A stretch of 64,000 nucleotides of DNA from Pseudomonadota bacterium (GTDB lineage: Bacteria; Pseudomonadota; Gammaproteobacteria; Steroidobacterales; Steroidobacteraceae), in assembly GCA_023391815.1 (NCBI GenBank), contig JAEWAF010000105.1:124001-188000 (forward strand), given 5' to 3'. This document shows, piece after piece, positions 51,624 to 60,696 of this stretch. The stretch's first letter is position 1. Every line of letters starts with the position of its first letter. A model generated the notes under the pieces. The model saw only the letters and a program-made list of their open reading frames with translations, did not search any database and was not told where the DNA came from. A program made the translations under genes and the position numbers.

Positions 51624-52062
51624 AGTTGAATTGGAAACGTTCGTCGAAGGAACGACGCACTACTTCGCGACCGCGGCCAACCAGCCCGCCTCGGTCGGCT
51701 CGCCCTATATCGTGCAGGAAGGCAAGCCCACGATTCAGGAATTCACCGGCATGATTTCCATCGCCGGCAAGCGTCGCGGCATCGTTTATTTCACGGCTTC
51801 GCGCCCCATGCTCACCGTCATGCTGATGCGCATGGGCGAGACCGAGCTCACCCAGGAAAACATGTGCGACCTGGTGGGCGAAGTCGCCAACACGATCTCC
51901 GGCAATGCCCGCCGCGATTTCGGCAAGGACTTCATGATCTCGGTGCCGACCGTGGTGGCCGGCGAGCCCGAGAAGATCGTGACCCCCGACAACATCCGCT
52001 CCTTCGTCATTCCGATCAACTGGCGCAGTCATTCGGCGCAACTGGTCGTTTGTCTGGAGTGA
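51613..52062 (+). CDS. cheX: CheX-family phosphatase
   Basis: A 149-aa protein of the CheC/CheX/FliY group. The catalytic signature is in MCDLVGEVANTISGNARRDFG (Glu and Asn pair), followed by SVPTVVAGEPEKIVTPDNIRSFVIPI. It should remove phosphate from the neighbouring receiver. It overlaps the CheY-like gene and is 18 nt before the receiver-TonB gene. Confidence 0.88.
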   Translation: MMTKVELETFVEGTTHYFATAANQPASVGSPYIVQEGKPTIQEFTGMISIAGKRRGIVYFTASRPMLTVMLMRMGETELTQENMCDLVGEVANTISGNARRDFGKDFMISVPTVVAGEPEKIVTPDNIRSFVIPINWRSHSAQLVVCLE

Positions 52063-52080
52063 CGAACCGAGAATGACGAC

Positions 52081-53985
52081 GTGCCCAGTACGCGGCCCGA
52101 TGACTTTCTCAACACGGTCCGCACCACCGCGGCGCGACCGGGTCAGGTCATTGATGTCGTCGTAGTAACGGCAGATGGCGGCTTGCGCGAAGCCCTGCGC
52201 AGCTCCGCCGGCTCCGAGCACGCTCTCTGGGATGTTCCTTCCGCCGATGCGGCCGTCGACTATCTGGTCGGCGGCCGCTGCGACGTCCTCATCGCCGACT
52301 TGGGTTCGCTGCACGGTGACGTGCCCGCGTTGCTGGAGCGTCTGCAGGTGCAGTTCCCCGAATTGATCTTCATGGCCATCGGCCGGCGTGAAGACGAAGG
52401 CACCGTCGCGTCGTTGCTCAGCACCGGCCGCATCTACCGTTATCTGCACAAGCCCATCTCGCCGGGCCGTGCATTCCAGTTCCTCAACGCGGCCACGCGT
52501 CGTTATAACGAGCTGCGCGACGGTCAACCGATCGCGCTACAGACGGTGCGTACCATCGCTCGCAAGCGACCGTATCTTGGCAAGGCGCTCGCGGCCGGCG
52601 CCGGAGTGCTCGCAGCCTTGATTGCATTCGGGATTTGGTGGAGTTCGCGCGACGAAGGTTTGCCCGCGACGTTGCAGACCACGCACGTCGGGGACACTCC
52701 TGTCGAAGATCAGGTGAAGTCCAGACTGGGCAGCGCGCAGATCGCGTATCTCAGCGGTCGGCTCATCGATCCTCGCGGCGACAATGCGCTCCAGTATTAC
52801 CGAGACGTGCTGACCCTCGACGCGAACAATGCCGATGCCAAGGCGGGCGTGCAGAAAGTGATCGATACGCTCGAACAGCGCGTCATCAAAGCGCTGGAAG
52901 AACGGAACGCCGCTCGGGTCGTGACTGCCTGGACAGCATTGCAACGAGCCGCCCCGAATCATCCGCAGCTCGACACCTTGCGCTCGCAACTGTTGGCGCT
53001 GTCTCGATCGATGCCGAAAAGGCAGGCGACTGCTGCGAACACTTCTCGGCCGCTTGCGACCTTGCCAGTCGAAGCATCCCAGGCCAACTCGCTCACGAAC
53101 GCGCATGTTGCCGGCCCGAGCACTCAGGCGTCCGGCTCCGACGGGCCAGCATCCGCATCGATCGCGCGCGAGAGCAATGTTTCCTCCGCTGCAAGTTCGG
53201 AAGCCGAGCGTCTTGCGGCTGCCGCTGCCGAACGCGAATTGGCCGACGCCATCGCACGTGAGCTCGCCGAACAGGAAGCAGCGGCGAATGCGCCGGCGGC
53301 TCAACTGGCCGACGCAAAAGGTACGGGCGCCGCGCCGACGAACGAGCCGCAGGGTACTGAGCCAGTGACCGCGCCCCAAGGTCCCTCGTTAGCTGAGCAA
53401 GTCGCCGCCATCAGCACGCTTCGCGAGCGCGGCGCTCTCATCGCTCCCGCAGGAAACAACGCATTCGACAGCGTGATGTCACTCCGCGACCGCTACCCGG
53501 GTGCCGAAGAAGTACGGAGCGAACAGCAACGTCTCGCCTTCGTTCTGTTGGACCGCGCCCGCACGTCGCTCGCCGCCAATAACGTCGACGAAGCAGCGAT
53601 GCTGATCGAGCGTGCGAATACGTTGATTCCTGGCATGCAGGCGGTTCGCACGCTGCAAGAGCAACTGGCGACCGCTCAAGAACAGCGCGACTTCAGCAAG
53701 AACGTCGCGCAGGCTGCTTCGTTGAAGCGTGTTCGTGAAGTGCCGCCGATTTATCCGCGAGACGCCCAGCGAGCCGGCACCGAGGGCTGGGTGCAAGTCG
53801 AATTCACGATCACGCCCGATGGCAGCACTCGAGACCTGCAGGTTCTCGACTCCGCGCCCAAGGAGGTGTTCGACAAAGCCGCGCTCGACTCGGTGAGCAA
53901 ATGGCGATTCGAGCCCATTCGCAAAAACGGCGCGCCGGTCGCCCAGCGCGCCATGTTGCAAGTCAGGTTCGTGCTCAACGATTGA
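52081..53985 (+). CDS. Receiver-TM-TonB fusion protein
   Basis: A 634-aa protein starting at GTG 52081. Residues about 24-142 form a receiver-like domain: Asp32 in VTADGG (only one acidic residue of the usual pair), Asp73 in IADLGS at the phospho-acceptor place, and Lys124 in YLHKPIS. One TM helix lies at about 166-187. Next is a periplasmic helical part (DNALQYYRDVLTLDANNADAKAGVQ, TPR-like), a Ser/Ala/Glu-rich linker (about 315-440) and another repeat-like region. A TonB C-terminal domain (about 553-634: PPIYPRDAQRAGTEGWVQVEFTITPDG ... KWRFEP) ends the protein. It could couple phosphorelay state to the envelope. Confidence 0.85.
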   Translation: MPSTRPDDFLNTVRTTAARPGQVIDVVVVTADGGLREALRSSAGSEHALWDVPSADAAVDYLVGGRCDVLIADLGSLHGDVPALLERLQVQFPELIFMAIGRREDEGTVASLLSTGRIYRYLHKPISPGRAFQFLNAATRRYNELRDGQPIALQTVRTIARKRPYLGKALAAGAGVLAALIAFGIWWSSRDEGLPATLQTTHVGDTPVEDQVKSRLGSAQIAYLSGRLIDPRGDNALQYYRDVLTLDANNADAKAGVQKVIDTLEQRVIKALEERNAARVVTAWTALQRAAPNHPQLDTLRSQLLALSRSMPKRQATAANTSRPLATLPVEASQANSLTNAHVAGPSTQASGSDGPASASIARESNVSSAASSEAERLAAAAAERELADAIARELAEQEAAANAPAAQLADAKGTGAAPTNEPQGTEPVTAPQGPSLAEQVAAISTLRERGALIAPAGNNAFDSVMSLRDRYPGAEEVRSEQQRLAFVLLDRARTSLAANNVDEAAMLIERANTLIPGMQAVRTLQEQLATAQEQRDFSKNVAQAASLKRVREVPPIYPRDAQRAGTEGWVQVEFTITPDGSTRDLQVLDSAPKEVFDKAALDSVSKWRFEPIRKNGAPVAQRAMLQVRFVLND

Positions 53986-54004
53986 TGGCGACGTTCGGCT
54001 GAGC

Positions 54005-55324
54005 CTAGTGCGTCGCCGGCTGGCCGTCGCCTTGCAACTTCTCTTTGTCCTCAAAGCGGCGGCCCAACCAGTAGCCCAACAAGCCCCACAGTGCGGCCAC
54101 GGCCGCTCCGAGCCAGGCGACGGCTGCGATACCGAAGCCGGCGCCGGCAACCCAGTTGTTCAACTGGGCGGACAGCGCATCGGCACCGCGATACACCGGC
54201 ACGTCGACGGTGTTCTTGGCCTTGTACTTCGTTTCTTTATCGAGCGGGCTCCACAACATCTCGCGACCCGGGCGTACGAACGCGTACTCCATCGCCCGGC
54301 GCGCGATCACAACCACCATCAGCACCGAGAACGCACCCGAAACGGCCAACCCGGCAAAGGCGAAGATCATGAGCACCGGCACGAAGGTAATGAGCGCCTT
54401 CACACCGAACTTCTCGGCGATGCGCCCGGTCAGGAAAATCTGCGACAACACGGTCAACGCCTGCACGATCCAGTCGAAGCGCGCGAAGATCTGGGTGCGG
54501 TTCTCGAGGCCCGGGAAATGCTCCTCGACCAGCCGCAGCTGTTCGAAATACAGCAACGTGTTCACGCAGGAAATGCCGACCACGAAGAGCGCGATGCCGA
54601 GCACATACGGCGAGCGCAGGATGATAGTCACGCCGGCGAAGGGATTGCCGCCGATGGGACGATCGTCGGCCTTGTTCGTGGCATCGGTGCGGCCGGACCA
54701 GACATTGAGCAGGATGCGCTGGCAGAAGATCGCGGCCACGAACAACGCCGCGCCGAAGAACAACACGCCACTATTGCCGATGTGGGACACGGCGAGATCC
54801 GAGATGAACGGTCCCATCAGCGCACCCGCGCTACCCCCGGCTGCGATGACGCCGAACAGCCGCTTGGTTTGATTCCGATCGAACAGCTCGAGCAGAAAGC
54901 TCCAGAACACCGACAGCAGGAACAGGTTCACCACGCTGATGAACACATAGAAGAACTTGCCTGCGCCCATGTTGATCGCGTCCCCGCGCAATGACAGCCC
55001 GGTGATCACCAGTACGATCGCGACGATGGCATACGCCGCCGGCAGGAACACGCTGCGACGAAAGCGCGCGACCACCTCGCCGTAGACCGGAATGATCAAC
55101 ACCGAAACGATCGAGGTGACGATCCAGATATCGGCCAGCTTGTCGCGGCCGATGATGGTGCCGATGGTCTCGCGCACCGGACGCACCGAGAAATAGCCGC
55201 TCCACATGAAAAAGAACAGGAAGAACGCAGCTACGACCGCCCCGGTCTCCGCCGGGTGAATCGGTGCCAGACGAGACAGCAATCGGGCGAACGGCGACGG
55301 CGCCGCGTGAGTGGGCGTGTTCAT
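54005..55324 (-). CDS. MFS-like NTP/NDP exchange transporter family protein
   Basis: A 439-aa membrane protein with about twelve helices. Blocks such as FFLFFFMWSGYFSVRPVRETIGTIIGRDKLADIWIVT, FWSFLLELFDRNQTKRLFGVIAAGGSAGALMGPFIS and RRAMEYAFVRPGREMLWSPLDKETKYKAKNTVDVPVYRGADAL match the group annotated as NTP/NDP exchange transporters (Npt1/Npt2 relatives). In free-living bacteria the substrate is unproven and ATP/ADP exchange should not be assumed. It is 24 nt downstream of the M16 pair in the same direction and may share their transcript. Confidence 0.8.
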   Translation of the reverse strand: MNTPTHAAPSPFARLLSRLAPIHPAETGAVVAAFFLFFFMWSGYFSVRPVRETIGTIIGRDKLADIWIVTSIVSVLIIPVYGEVVARFRRSVFLPAAYAIVAIVLVITGLSLRGDAINMGAGKFFYVFISVVNLFLLSVFWSFLLELFDRNQTKRLFGVIAAGGSAGALMGPFISDLAVSHIGNSGVLFFGAALFVAAIFCQRILLNVWSGRTDATNKADDRPIGGNPFAGVTIILRSPYVLGIALFVVGISCVNTLLYFEQLRLVEEHFPGLENRTQIFARFDWIVQALTVLSQIFLTGRIAEKFGVKALITFVPVLMIFAFAGLAVSGAFSVLMVVVIARRAMEYAFVRPGREMLWSPLDKETKYKAKNTVDVPVYRGADALSAQLNNWVAGAGFGIAAVAWLGAAVAALWGLLGYWLGRRFEDKEKLQGDGQPATH

Positions 55325-55348
55325 GGGTCCTTGTTTATAGTTGTGACG

Positions 55349-56869
55349 TTACATCGGAGTGACGGGCTCGACGGTGCCGTATTTTTTCAGCACGTCGTTG
55401 ACCTGCTTGGCATCGCCCACGGCGACGATCTGCAGGCGGCCGGGAGCGTAGTATTTCTTCGCGACGCGCTGGATATCGGCGGGCGTGATCGACGCCACGC
55501 GTTGCGGATAGGTATCCCAGTAGTCCGCCGGCAGTTTATAAATCTTCTGGGTCGCCAGATTTCCCATGAGCGATGCCGGCGAATCCAGCGACAGCGCGAA
55601 CCGGCCGATCAACGCACGCCGCGCATTGGTGAGCTCCACTTCCGACACCGGCTCATTGGCGATACGTTGCAGCTCCGAATTCAACTCCTGCATCGCGCCC
55701 TCGGTCACCTCGGTACGCACGTCGGTGGTCGCGACCACCACGCCCGGGAAGGTCGTGCCGGTGAACGAGCTGTAGACGCCGTAGGTATAGCCCTTGTCCT
55801 CCCGGAGATTCATGAACAAGCGCGACGCCGGTCCGCCGCCGAGAATGTGATTCATGACCAGCATGGCGAAGTAATCGTCGCTGTTGCGTTCGATGCCCAT
55901 CGAGCCGACCCACAGCGAGGTCTGCACCGATCCGGGACGATCGACCAGCAGAACGCGCGCCTTCTCGGGCGCTTTGGGCTGGGCCAGCGACACCTTGGTC
56001 AGGTCGGCTTTGGCCCAGTCGCCGAAATGACGCTCGAGTCGGGCAACCAGATCCTTCAGCGTGATGTCGCCGTGGGCGATCAGAAACGCATTGTTCGGTC
56101 GATATCTCGCGCTATGGAACGCCGCGAGATCGGCGCTGCTCAGCCCTTTGATAACCGCTTCGCTCGGCACGACCAGCGCACCGGGATGCTCGCCATAGAT
56201 GGCGCGCATGAACTGCTCCTGCGCTTGAAAACCCGGATTGGCGCGCTGGATCTGCAACTGCGCGAGGAAACGTGCGCGAAACTTGTCGAGCTCCGCGGCG
56301 GGGAACGTGGGATTGCGAATGACGTCGGACGCAATCGCGAGCGTGGGCTCGACGTTGTCGCTCAACCCAGTGACCGAAACGACGCTCTCTCCCGAGGCCG
56401 GCCCGGCACTCGATGACAAGCCGGCGCCGAGCGTCGCAAGCTGCTCGGCGATCTCACGACTCGAACGTTTCTTCGTGCCTTCACGCAGCAGGCTCGCCGT
56501 GACCATCGCCACACCGCGCTTGTCCTCGGGATCGGCCAGGCCGCCGCCATTGAAGTACAGCTGCATCGAGAAGGTTGGCAGCTTGTGATCTTCCAGGAGC
56601 GAGACACGCAGCCCGTTGGACAACACCGCTTCCTGCGGCTTCGGCAGCTGCACTCGCAATGTTTGTGGATTGACCGGCACCTTGCCCTTCAATTCGACGC
56701 CCTTGGCGGAAGCGCCGGCCGGTGCCGATTGAGCAGGTGCCTGCGCGGACGCTTGCATGAACATGAGCGCCGAGAACAGCGCGAGCACGGCCGCGGCGGG
56801 TCCCCGCAACCGTAAGCCCGACACTGAATTCCAAGCACGCGAGGCGGTTTCGTGTGTGAGTTTGTTCAT
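55349..56869 (-). CDS. M16-family peptidase homologue lacking the HxxEH zinc motif
   Basis: A 506-aa exported protein from ATG 56869 with an N-terminal hydrophobic signal. The usual HxxEH position reads GVAMVTASLLREGT, so the zinc ligands are missing. The C-terminal half keeps the substrate-binding pair in NLREDKGYTYGVYSSF. This is the non-catalytic partner of a two-subunit M16B peptidase; the catalytic chain is encoded 11 nt upstream. A longer reading to 57142 overlaps that gene and is not used. Confidence 0.9.
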   Translation of the reverse strand: MNKLTHETASRAWNSVSGLRLRGPAAAVLALFSALMFMQASAQAPAQSAPAGASAKGVELKGKVPVNPQTLRVQLPKPQEAVLSNGLRVSLLEDHKLPTFSMQLYFNGGGLADPEDKRGVAMVTASLLREGTKKRSSREIAEQLATLGAGLSSSAGPASGESVVSVTGLSDNVEPTLAIASDVIRNPTFPAAELDKFRARFLAQLQIQRANPGFQAQEQFMRAIYGEHPGALVVPSEAVIKGLSSADLAAFHSARYRPNNAFLIAHGDITLKDLVARLERHFGDWAKADLTKVSLAQPKAPEKARVLLVDRPGSVQTSLWVGSMGIERNSDDYFAMLVMNHILGGGPASRLFMNLREDKGYTYGVYSSFTGTTFPGVVVATTDVRTEVTEGAMQELNSELQRIANEPVSEVELTNARRALIGRFALSLDSPASLMGNLATQKIYKLPADYWDTYPQRVASITPADIQRVAKKYYAPGRLQIVAVGDAKQVNDVLKKYGTVEPVTPM

Positions 56870-56880
56870 GGCGTGCTCGC

Positions 56881-58239
56881 TTACGGACCCGGTGCAGTCG
56901 GCGCGGCCGGCGCCGGCAGTGTCGTCAACACAGTCCGCCCCGTGGGTATCAGATATTTCTTTGCGACACGCTGCACGTCGGCGCGAGTCACTGCGTCGAT
57001 CTTCGACAGGCGCGAGTTGATCAGGTTCGGATCCTTGAACAGGATCGTGTAGCTGCCGAGGATATTGGCGCGATTCTGGGCGCTGCGAATGCTCTGCAGA
57101 TAACCGAGGCGAGTGGCGTTGCGCGCCTTCTGCAACTCCCAATCGGCGATCGGCTGCTCGCTGATACGCGCGATCTCCTCATAGATCGCCGCTTCGACGA
57201 CTTCGGGCTTTTGATCCGGCCGCACGGTGGCGGTGATGTAGAACCCGCCGGTGCCGATGCGCTCTTCGACGTAACCGCCGATGCCGGAGACCAGCTCTTT
57301 CTCTTTGCTGATGCTCTGGTACAGCCGCGAGCTGTCGCCGCCCTGGAGCACCGAGGACAACACCTGCAACGCCGCTTGATCCGCATCGTTACCGACACCG
57401 ATCTTGTAACCGATGAGAACTTGCGGCGCGCGTGCGAGCGGATCGGTCAGCGTCTCGCGACGTTCGGCGGTTTGCGGCGCTTCGACCAGATCGACCGGCG
57501 GCGGCGCGGGCTGGCGGGGAATGTCCTCGAAATATTTCGCGATCAGCGCCAGCGTATCGTCGCGCTTGAAGTCGCCGACCACGGTCAGCACCGCGTTGTT
57601 GGGCGCGTAGTAAATCCTGAAGAACTCCGCGACGTCATGCACGCTGGCCGCGTTCAGATCTTCCATCGAGCCGATGGTCGAGTGCTGGTAGCCGAACTTG
57701 TCGTAGAACACTTCGTCGAAGCGCTCGTACGAGCGGCCGTACGGCTGGTTATCGACGCGCATGCGGCGCTCTTCCTGCACGGCCTTGCGCTGGTTGTCGA
57801 GCTTGGCCTGCGTGATCTCCAGCGAGCGCATCCGATCGGCTTCGAGGAACAGCGCCATCTCCAGCTGATTCGCCGGCAGCGCTTCGTAGTACACCGTGAT
57901 ATCGGAGTTGGTGGTGCCGTTCATGGCGCCGCCGTTGGTGAACACTTGATAGAAGTGCTCGCCGTCGCCGACGTTCTTCGAGCCCTTGAACATCATGTGC
58001 TCGAACAGATGCGCGAAACCGGTGAGCCCGGGACGTTCGTTGCGGGAGCCGACATCGTAAGTGACGTTCACGGCGATCACGGGAGTGGTGTGATCTTCGA
58101 CGAGCTGAACGCGCAGGCCGTTCTTCAATGTGTGCTCAGAAAAATCTACACGCACCGCCGCGGGTGTTGCAGCAGTTGCTTGCCAGGTCGGCGCCAGGGC
58201 GAAGGCGAGACCCAGGCAGACGCCGAAAGCACGACGCAT
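56881..58239 (-). CDS. M16-family zinc peptidase, catalytic subunit
   Basis: A 452-aa exported protein from ATG 58239, with a signal peptide (MRRAFGVCLGLAFALAPTWQATA). The zinc site is the inverted motif His-Leu-Phe-Glu-His in GLTGFAHLFEHMMFKGSKNVG, with the downstream acidic ligand region QAKLDNQRKAVQEERRMRVDN. It should degrade peptides in the periplasm together with the non-catalytic subunit. Operon order: this gene, its partner, then the transporter. Confidence 0.93.
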   Translation of the reverse strand: MRRAFGVCLGLAFALAPTWQATAATPAAVRVDFSEHTLKNGLRVQLVEDHTTPVIAVNVTYDVGSRNERPGLTGFAHLFEHMMFKGSKNVGDGEHFYQVFTNGGAMNGTTNSDITVYYEALPANQLEMALFLEADRMRSLEITQAKLDNQRKAVQEERRMRVDNQPYGRSYERFDEVFYDKFGYQHSTIGSMEDLNAASVHDVAEFFRIYYAPNNAVLTVVGDFKRDDTLALIAKYFEDIPRQPAPPPVDLVEAPQTAERRETLTDPLARAPQVLIGYKIGVGNDADQAALQVLSSVLQGGDSSRLYQSISKEKELVSGIGGYVEERIGTGGFYITATVRPDQKPEVVEAAIYEEIARISEQPIADWELQKARNATRLGYLQSIRSAQNRANILGSYTILFKDPNLINSRLSKIDAVTRADVQRVAKKYLIPTGRTVLTTLPAPAAPTAPGP

Positions 58240-58348
58240 AGTGACCACTCCGTTATGACGGCGGCGCAGGACCGATTCGGTCGAGAATACAGCATTGGCT
58301 CGCCGGGCCGGACATCCTGTCACGATCGTCAGGTTGCCAGCGGCGCAA

Positions 58349-58376
58349 AGAAAAAGGCCCGCGCGAGGCGGGCCTT
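58349..58376 (-). terminator. Rho-independent terminator after the lipoprotein gene
   Basis: A 9-bp stem AAGGCCCGC/GCGGGCCTT (58354-58362 with 58368-58376), loop of 5, followed on the minus strand by TTTTTCTTT. It separates the c-di-GMP-controlled gene from the M16 operon. Confidence 0.88.
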
Positions 58377-58407
58377 GGTAGGAACTAGCGCGCGCCAGCG
58401 CGCCGGA

Positions 58408-60243
58408 TCATGGGATGGTCTTGGAGCCGGCGTTCGAGACGTTGCTTTCGGCGCCGCTCGAGTTGTACGCCTTCACCGCGAAGTACCACGTACCGGAAGT
58501 CAGACCGGTGACCGTGTAGGTCGACACACCGGGATTCGCGATCTGCAGCGTCTGATCGAGGCTGGTGGCGCTGCGGCCGTACACCACCCGATAGCCGGCC
58601 AGATTGGTCAGCGTGGAGCCATCGGTGTTGGCGGTCGGCGGCGTCCAGGACAGCGTCGCGCTGCCGTTCGTCGCCTGCAGCACCGTGATCGAGAACGTCG
58701 GCAGCGAGGCAGTCAGCGTGCCATCGCTCACCGAGATCGCGATGTTCGAGTAGCTGCCCGCGTTCGCGCTGGTCGGCGCGCCGGAGAGACGGCCCGTCGA
58801 GGTATCGAACGTCGCCCAGCTCGGCCGATTCGCGATCGAGTAGGTCAGTCTGTTGCCATCGGGATCGCTGGCCGTCGGCTGGAAGCTATAGGTCGCACCA
58901 GCGGACACGGTCGTCGCCGGCGTGCCGCTAATGGTCGGCGCGCGATTGCTCGCACCGGTCACGGCGATCGAGAACGCCGGCAGCGAGGCAGTCAGGTTGC
59001 CGTCGGTCACGCTGATACGAATATTCGAGAACGTGCCAGCCGCGGTCGGCGTGCCACTCAAGCGGCCCGTCGAGGTGCTGAAGGTCGCCCAGCTCGGCGC
59101 GTTCTGAATCGTGAAGCCCAGCGTGTTGCCATCCGGATCGTTCGCCGTCGGCGTGAACGAATACGCCGTGCCCACGGTCGCGCTGGTCGCCGGCGTACCG
59201 GAGATCGTCGGCGCACGATTCGGAGCTGCGCTGACCACGATCGAGAACGCCGGCAGCGCCGTCGTCGTGCGACCGTCGCTGACGCTGATGATCAGGTTCG
59301 AATACGTGCCGATATCGGTCGTCGAAGGCGTGCCCGACAGACGGCCGGACGCGGTGCTGAAATTCGCCCAGCGCGGCTGATTGTTGATGCGGAAGACCAG
59401 CGTGTCGCCGTCGGGATCGCTCGCGCTCGGCACGAACGTGTACGTCTGCATCGCTTGCACGCTCGTCCCCGGCGTGCCGCTGATCGTCGGCGCGCGATTG
59501 TCGAGACCGCGCACCTGGATCGAGAACGGCGGCAACATCACGGTGCTGGTGCCGTCGTTGACGCTGATGACGATGTTCGAATACGTCGCGACATTCGCCG
59601 CGCCCGGCGTGCCTTGCAGCTGGCCGGTCGAGGTGCTGAAGCTGGCCCACGACGGACGATTGGAAATCGAGAAGCGCAGGCGATCGTTTTCCGGATCGGT
59701 CGCGGTCGGACGGAACGAATACTGCTGATCCACGATCACCGACGTCGCCGGCGTACCGGAAATGGTCGGCGGGCTGTTGGCCGGCCTCGGCTGATTGCGC
59801 GGATTCACCTTGATCGTGAACGGACCGATGGAGCGCGTGTCACGGCCGTCGGTGACGCTGATGGTGATGTCCTGGCTATCGCCGACATTCGCGTCCTGCG
59901 GAATGCCGGTCAACGTGCCGGTCTCGGCATCGAAGCTCGCCCAGGACGGCTTGTTGGTGATGAGGTATTCGAGGAAATCGTTGTCGGCGTCGCTGGCTTC
60001 GGGTTTGAAGGAGTACGGCTCGCCCGCGGTCACGACCGCTGCCGGCGTGCCGCTCACTTCCGGAGGCTGATTCGCCGGTGTGGGCAAACCCGAATTGTCG
60101 CCGGCCGGCTGCTCGCTGACCGCGCCGCCCGTCAAGCCGCTACTACTGTCGTCGTCACCGCCGCCGCATGCGCTCAATGACGCGGCAATCAACGCCAGCA
60201 GGGCCCGCTGCAGGAAAGACTTCCCGAAAAATATTGGAATCAT
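58408..60243 (-). CDS. Ig-repeat and fibronectin-III lipoprotein under tandem c-di-GMP riboswitches
   Basis: A 611-aa surface or periplasmic protein. The N-terminus is a lipoprotein signal (ALLALIAASLSACGGG), followed by an acidic/Ser linker. Five copies of an about 95-aa putative Ig-like domain follow, each starting PTISGTPATxV and containing YSFxPTASDPDGNxLxYSIxNRPSWAxF, TGRLSGTP and a closing SxPAFSITV. One FN3 module ends the chain (ATLSWTPPTANTDGSTL, GYRVVYG, TYTVTGLTSGTWYFAVKAYN). No enzyme domain, LPXTG or T9SS tail is seen. AAGG lies 8 nt before the ATG. It is probably an adhesin or matrix component (inference from domains and c-di-GMP control). Confidence 0.9.
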   Translation of the reverse strand: MIPIFFGKSFLQRALLALIAASLSACGGGDDDSSSGLTGGAVSEQPAGDNSGLPTPANQPPEVSGTPAAVVTAGEPYSFKPEASDADNDFLEYLITNKPSWASFDAETGTLTGIPQDANVGDSQDITISVTDGRDTRSIGPFTIKVNPRNQPRPANSPPTISGTPATSVIVDQQYSFRPTATDPENDRLRFSISNRPSWASFSTSTGQLQGTPGAANVATYSNIVISVNDGTSTVMLPPFSIQVRGLDNRAPTISGTPGTSVQAMQTYTFVPSASDPDGDTLVFRINNQPRWANFSTASGRLSGTPSTTDIGTYSNLIISVSDGRTTTALPAFSIVVSAAPNRAPTISGTPATSATVGTAYSFTPTANDPDGNTLGFTIQNAPSWATFSTSTGRLSGTPTAAGTFSNIRISVTDGNLTASLPAFSIAVTGASNRAPTISGTPATTVSAGATYSFQPTASDPDGNRLTYSIANRPSWATFDTSTGRLSGAPTSANAGSYSNIAISVSDGTLTASLPTFSITVLQATNGSATLSWTPPTANTDGSTLTNLAGYRVVYGRSATSLDQTLQIANPGVSTYTVTGLTSGTWYFAVKAYNSSGAESNVSNAGSKTIP

Positions 60244-60428
60244 TGCTCGTACCTTGGCTTCGCACGCATCGGCGACGGTCCGGGGACCGGCGCAGATTTG
60301 CGTTGCTGTGTTCTGGAAGTGAGGCAGCCATCGCGGTCGAGACGCGAGGCTCGAAGCGCAGGGAAAGATTGGCGCCCGGGAGGCGCGCTATCGGCAGCTC
60401 CTTCTTCGCACGGTCGCGCGTGCACGCG

Positions 60429-60466
60429 CTCGCAAGGGGCCTTGCGAACATCGTGTCGTTTGCGAG
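60429..60466 (-). promoter_or_regulatory. Possible expression platform after the proximal riboswitch
   Basis: Immediately downstream of the proximal aptamer the RNA can form either a tight hairpin CGCAAG/CTTGCG (60431-60446) or a 7-bp pairing of TTGCGAG (60460-60466) with CTCGCAA (60429-60435). The two are mutually exclusive. There is no T-tract, so it is not an obvious terminator. The remaining leader to the ATG at 60243 (about 185 nt) shows nothing else clear. Confidence 0.35.
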
Positions 60467-60468
60467 AG

Positions 60469-60564
60469 TGGCAACCCCGCTGTCATAGGAACGCGGCGCT
60501 TCGCACGCTGCGTGCCAGTAGACCGGAGGCTTTGCGTCCCCGCCTTTCGACGGGTTTGCCGATA
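60469..60564 (-). promoter_or_regulatory. Cyclic di-GMP-I (GEMM-I) riboswitch, gene-proximal copy
   Basis: Reading the minus strand: GGCAAACCCGTCGAAAGGCGGG gives P2 with its GAAA tetraloop. Next is the invariant GACGCAAAGCCTCCGG, a P3 hairpin (CACGCAGCGTGCG region), then ACAGCGGGGTTGCC closing P1. These are the conserved elements of GEMM-I aptamers. It lies about 226 nt before the Ig-repeat lipoprotein start and 132 nt after a second aptamer on the same strand. Confidence 0.93.
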
Positions 60565-60696
60565 TCACTTTCTGCTGCTCCACTGAATATCTGATCTTCG
60601 TCAGGTCGACCCCGGAGCCGCGCGGCTTCGGTCGAACAGCAGCAAAAAGGAAGGCGAGAAGGATGACGGCGAGCTCGGTGACGCAGAAGAGCTGGC

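Noticed and set aside
57211..60180. 989-codon open frame on the plus strand
   Set aside because: Antisense to the M16 peptidase and Ig-repeat lipoprotein genes; composition is His/Arg-rich with no domain. High-GC codon use of the real genes opens the opposite frame.
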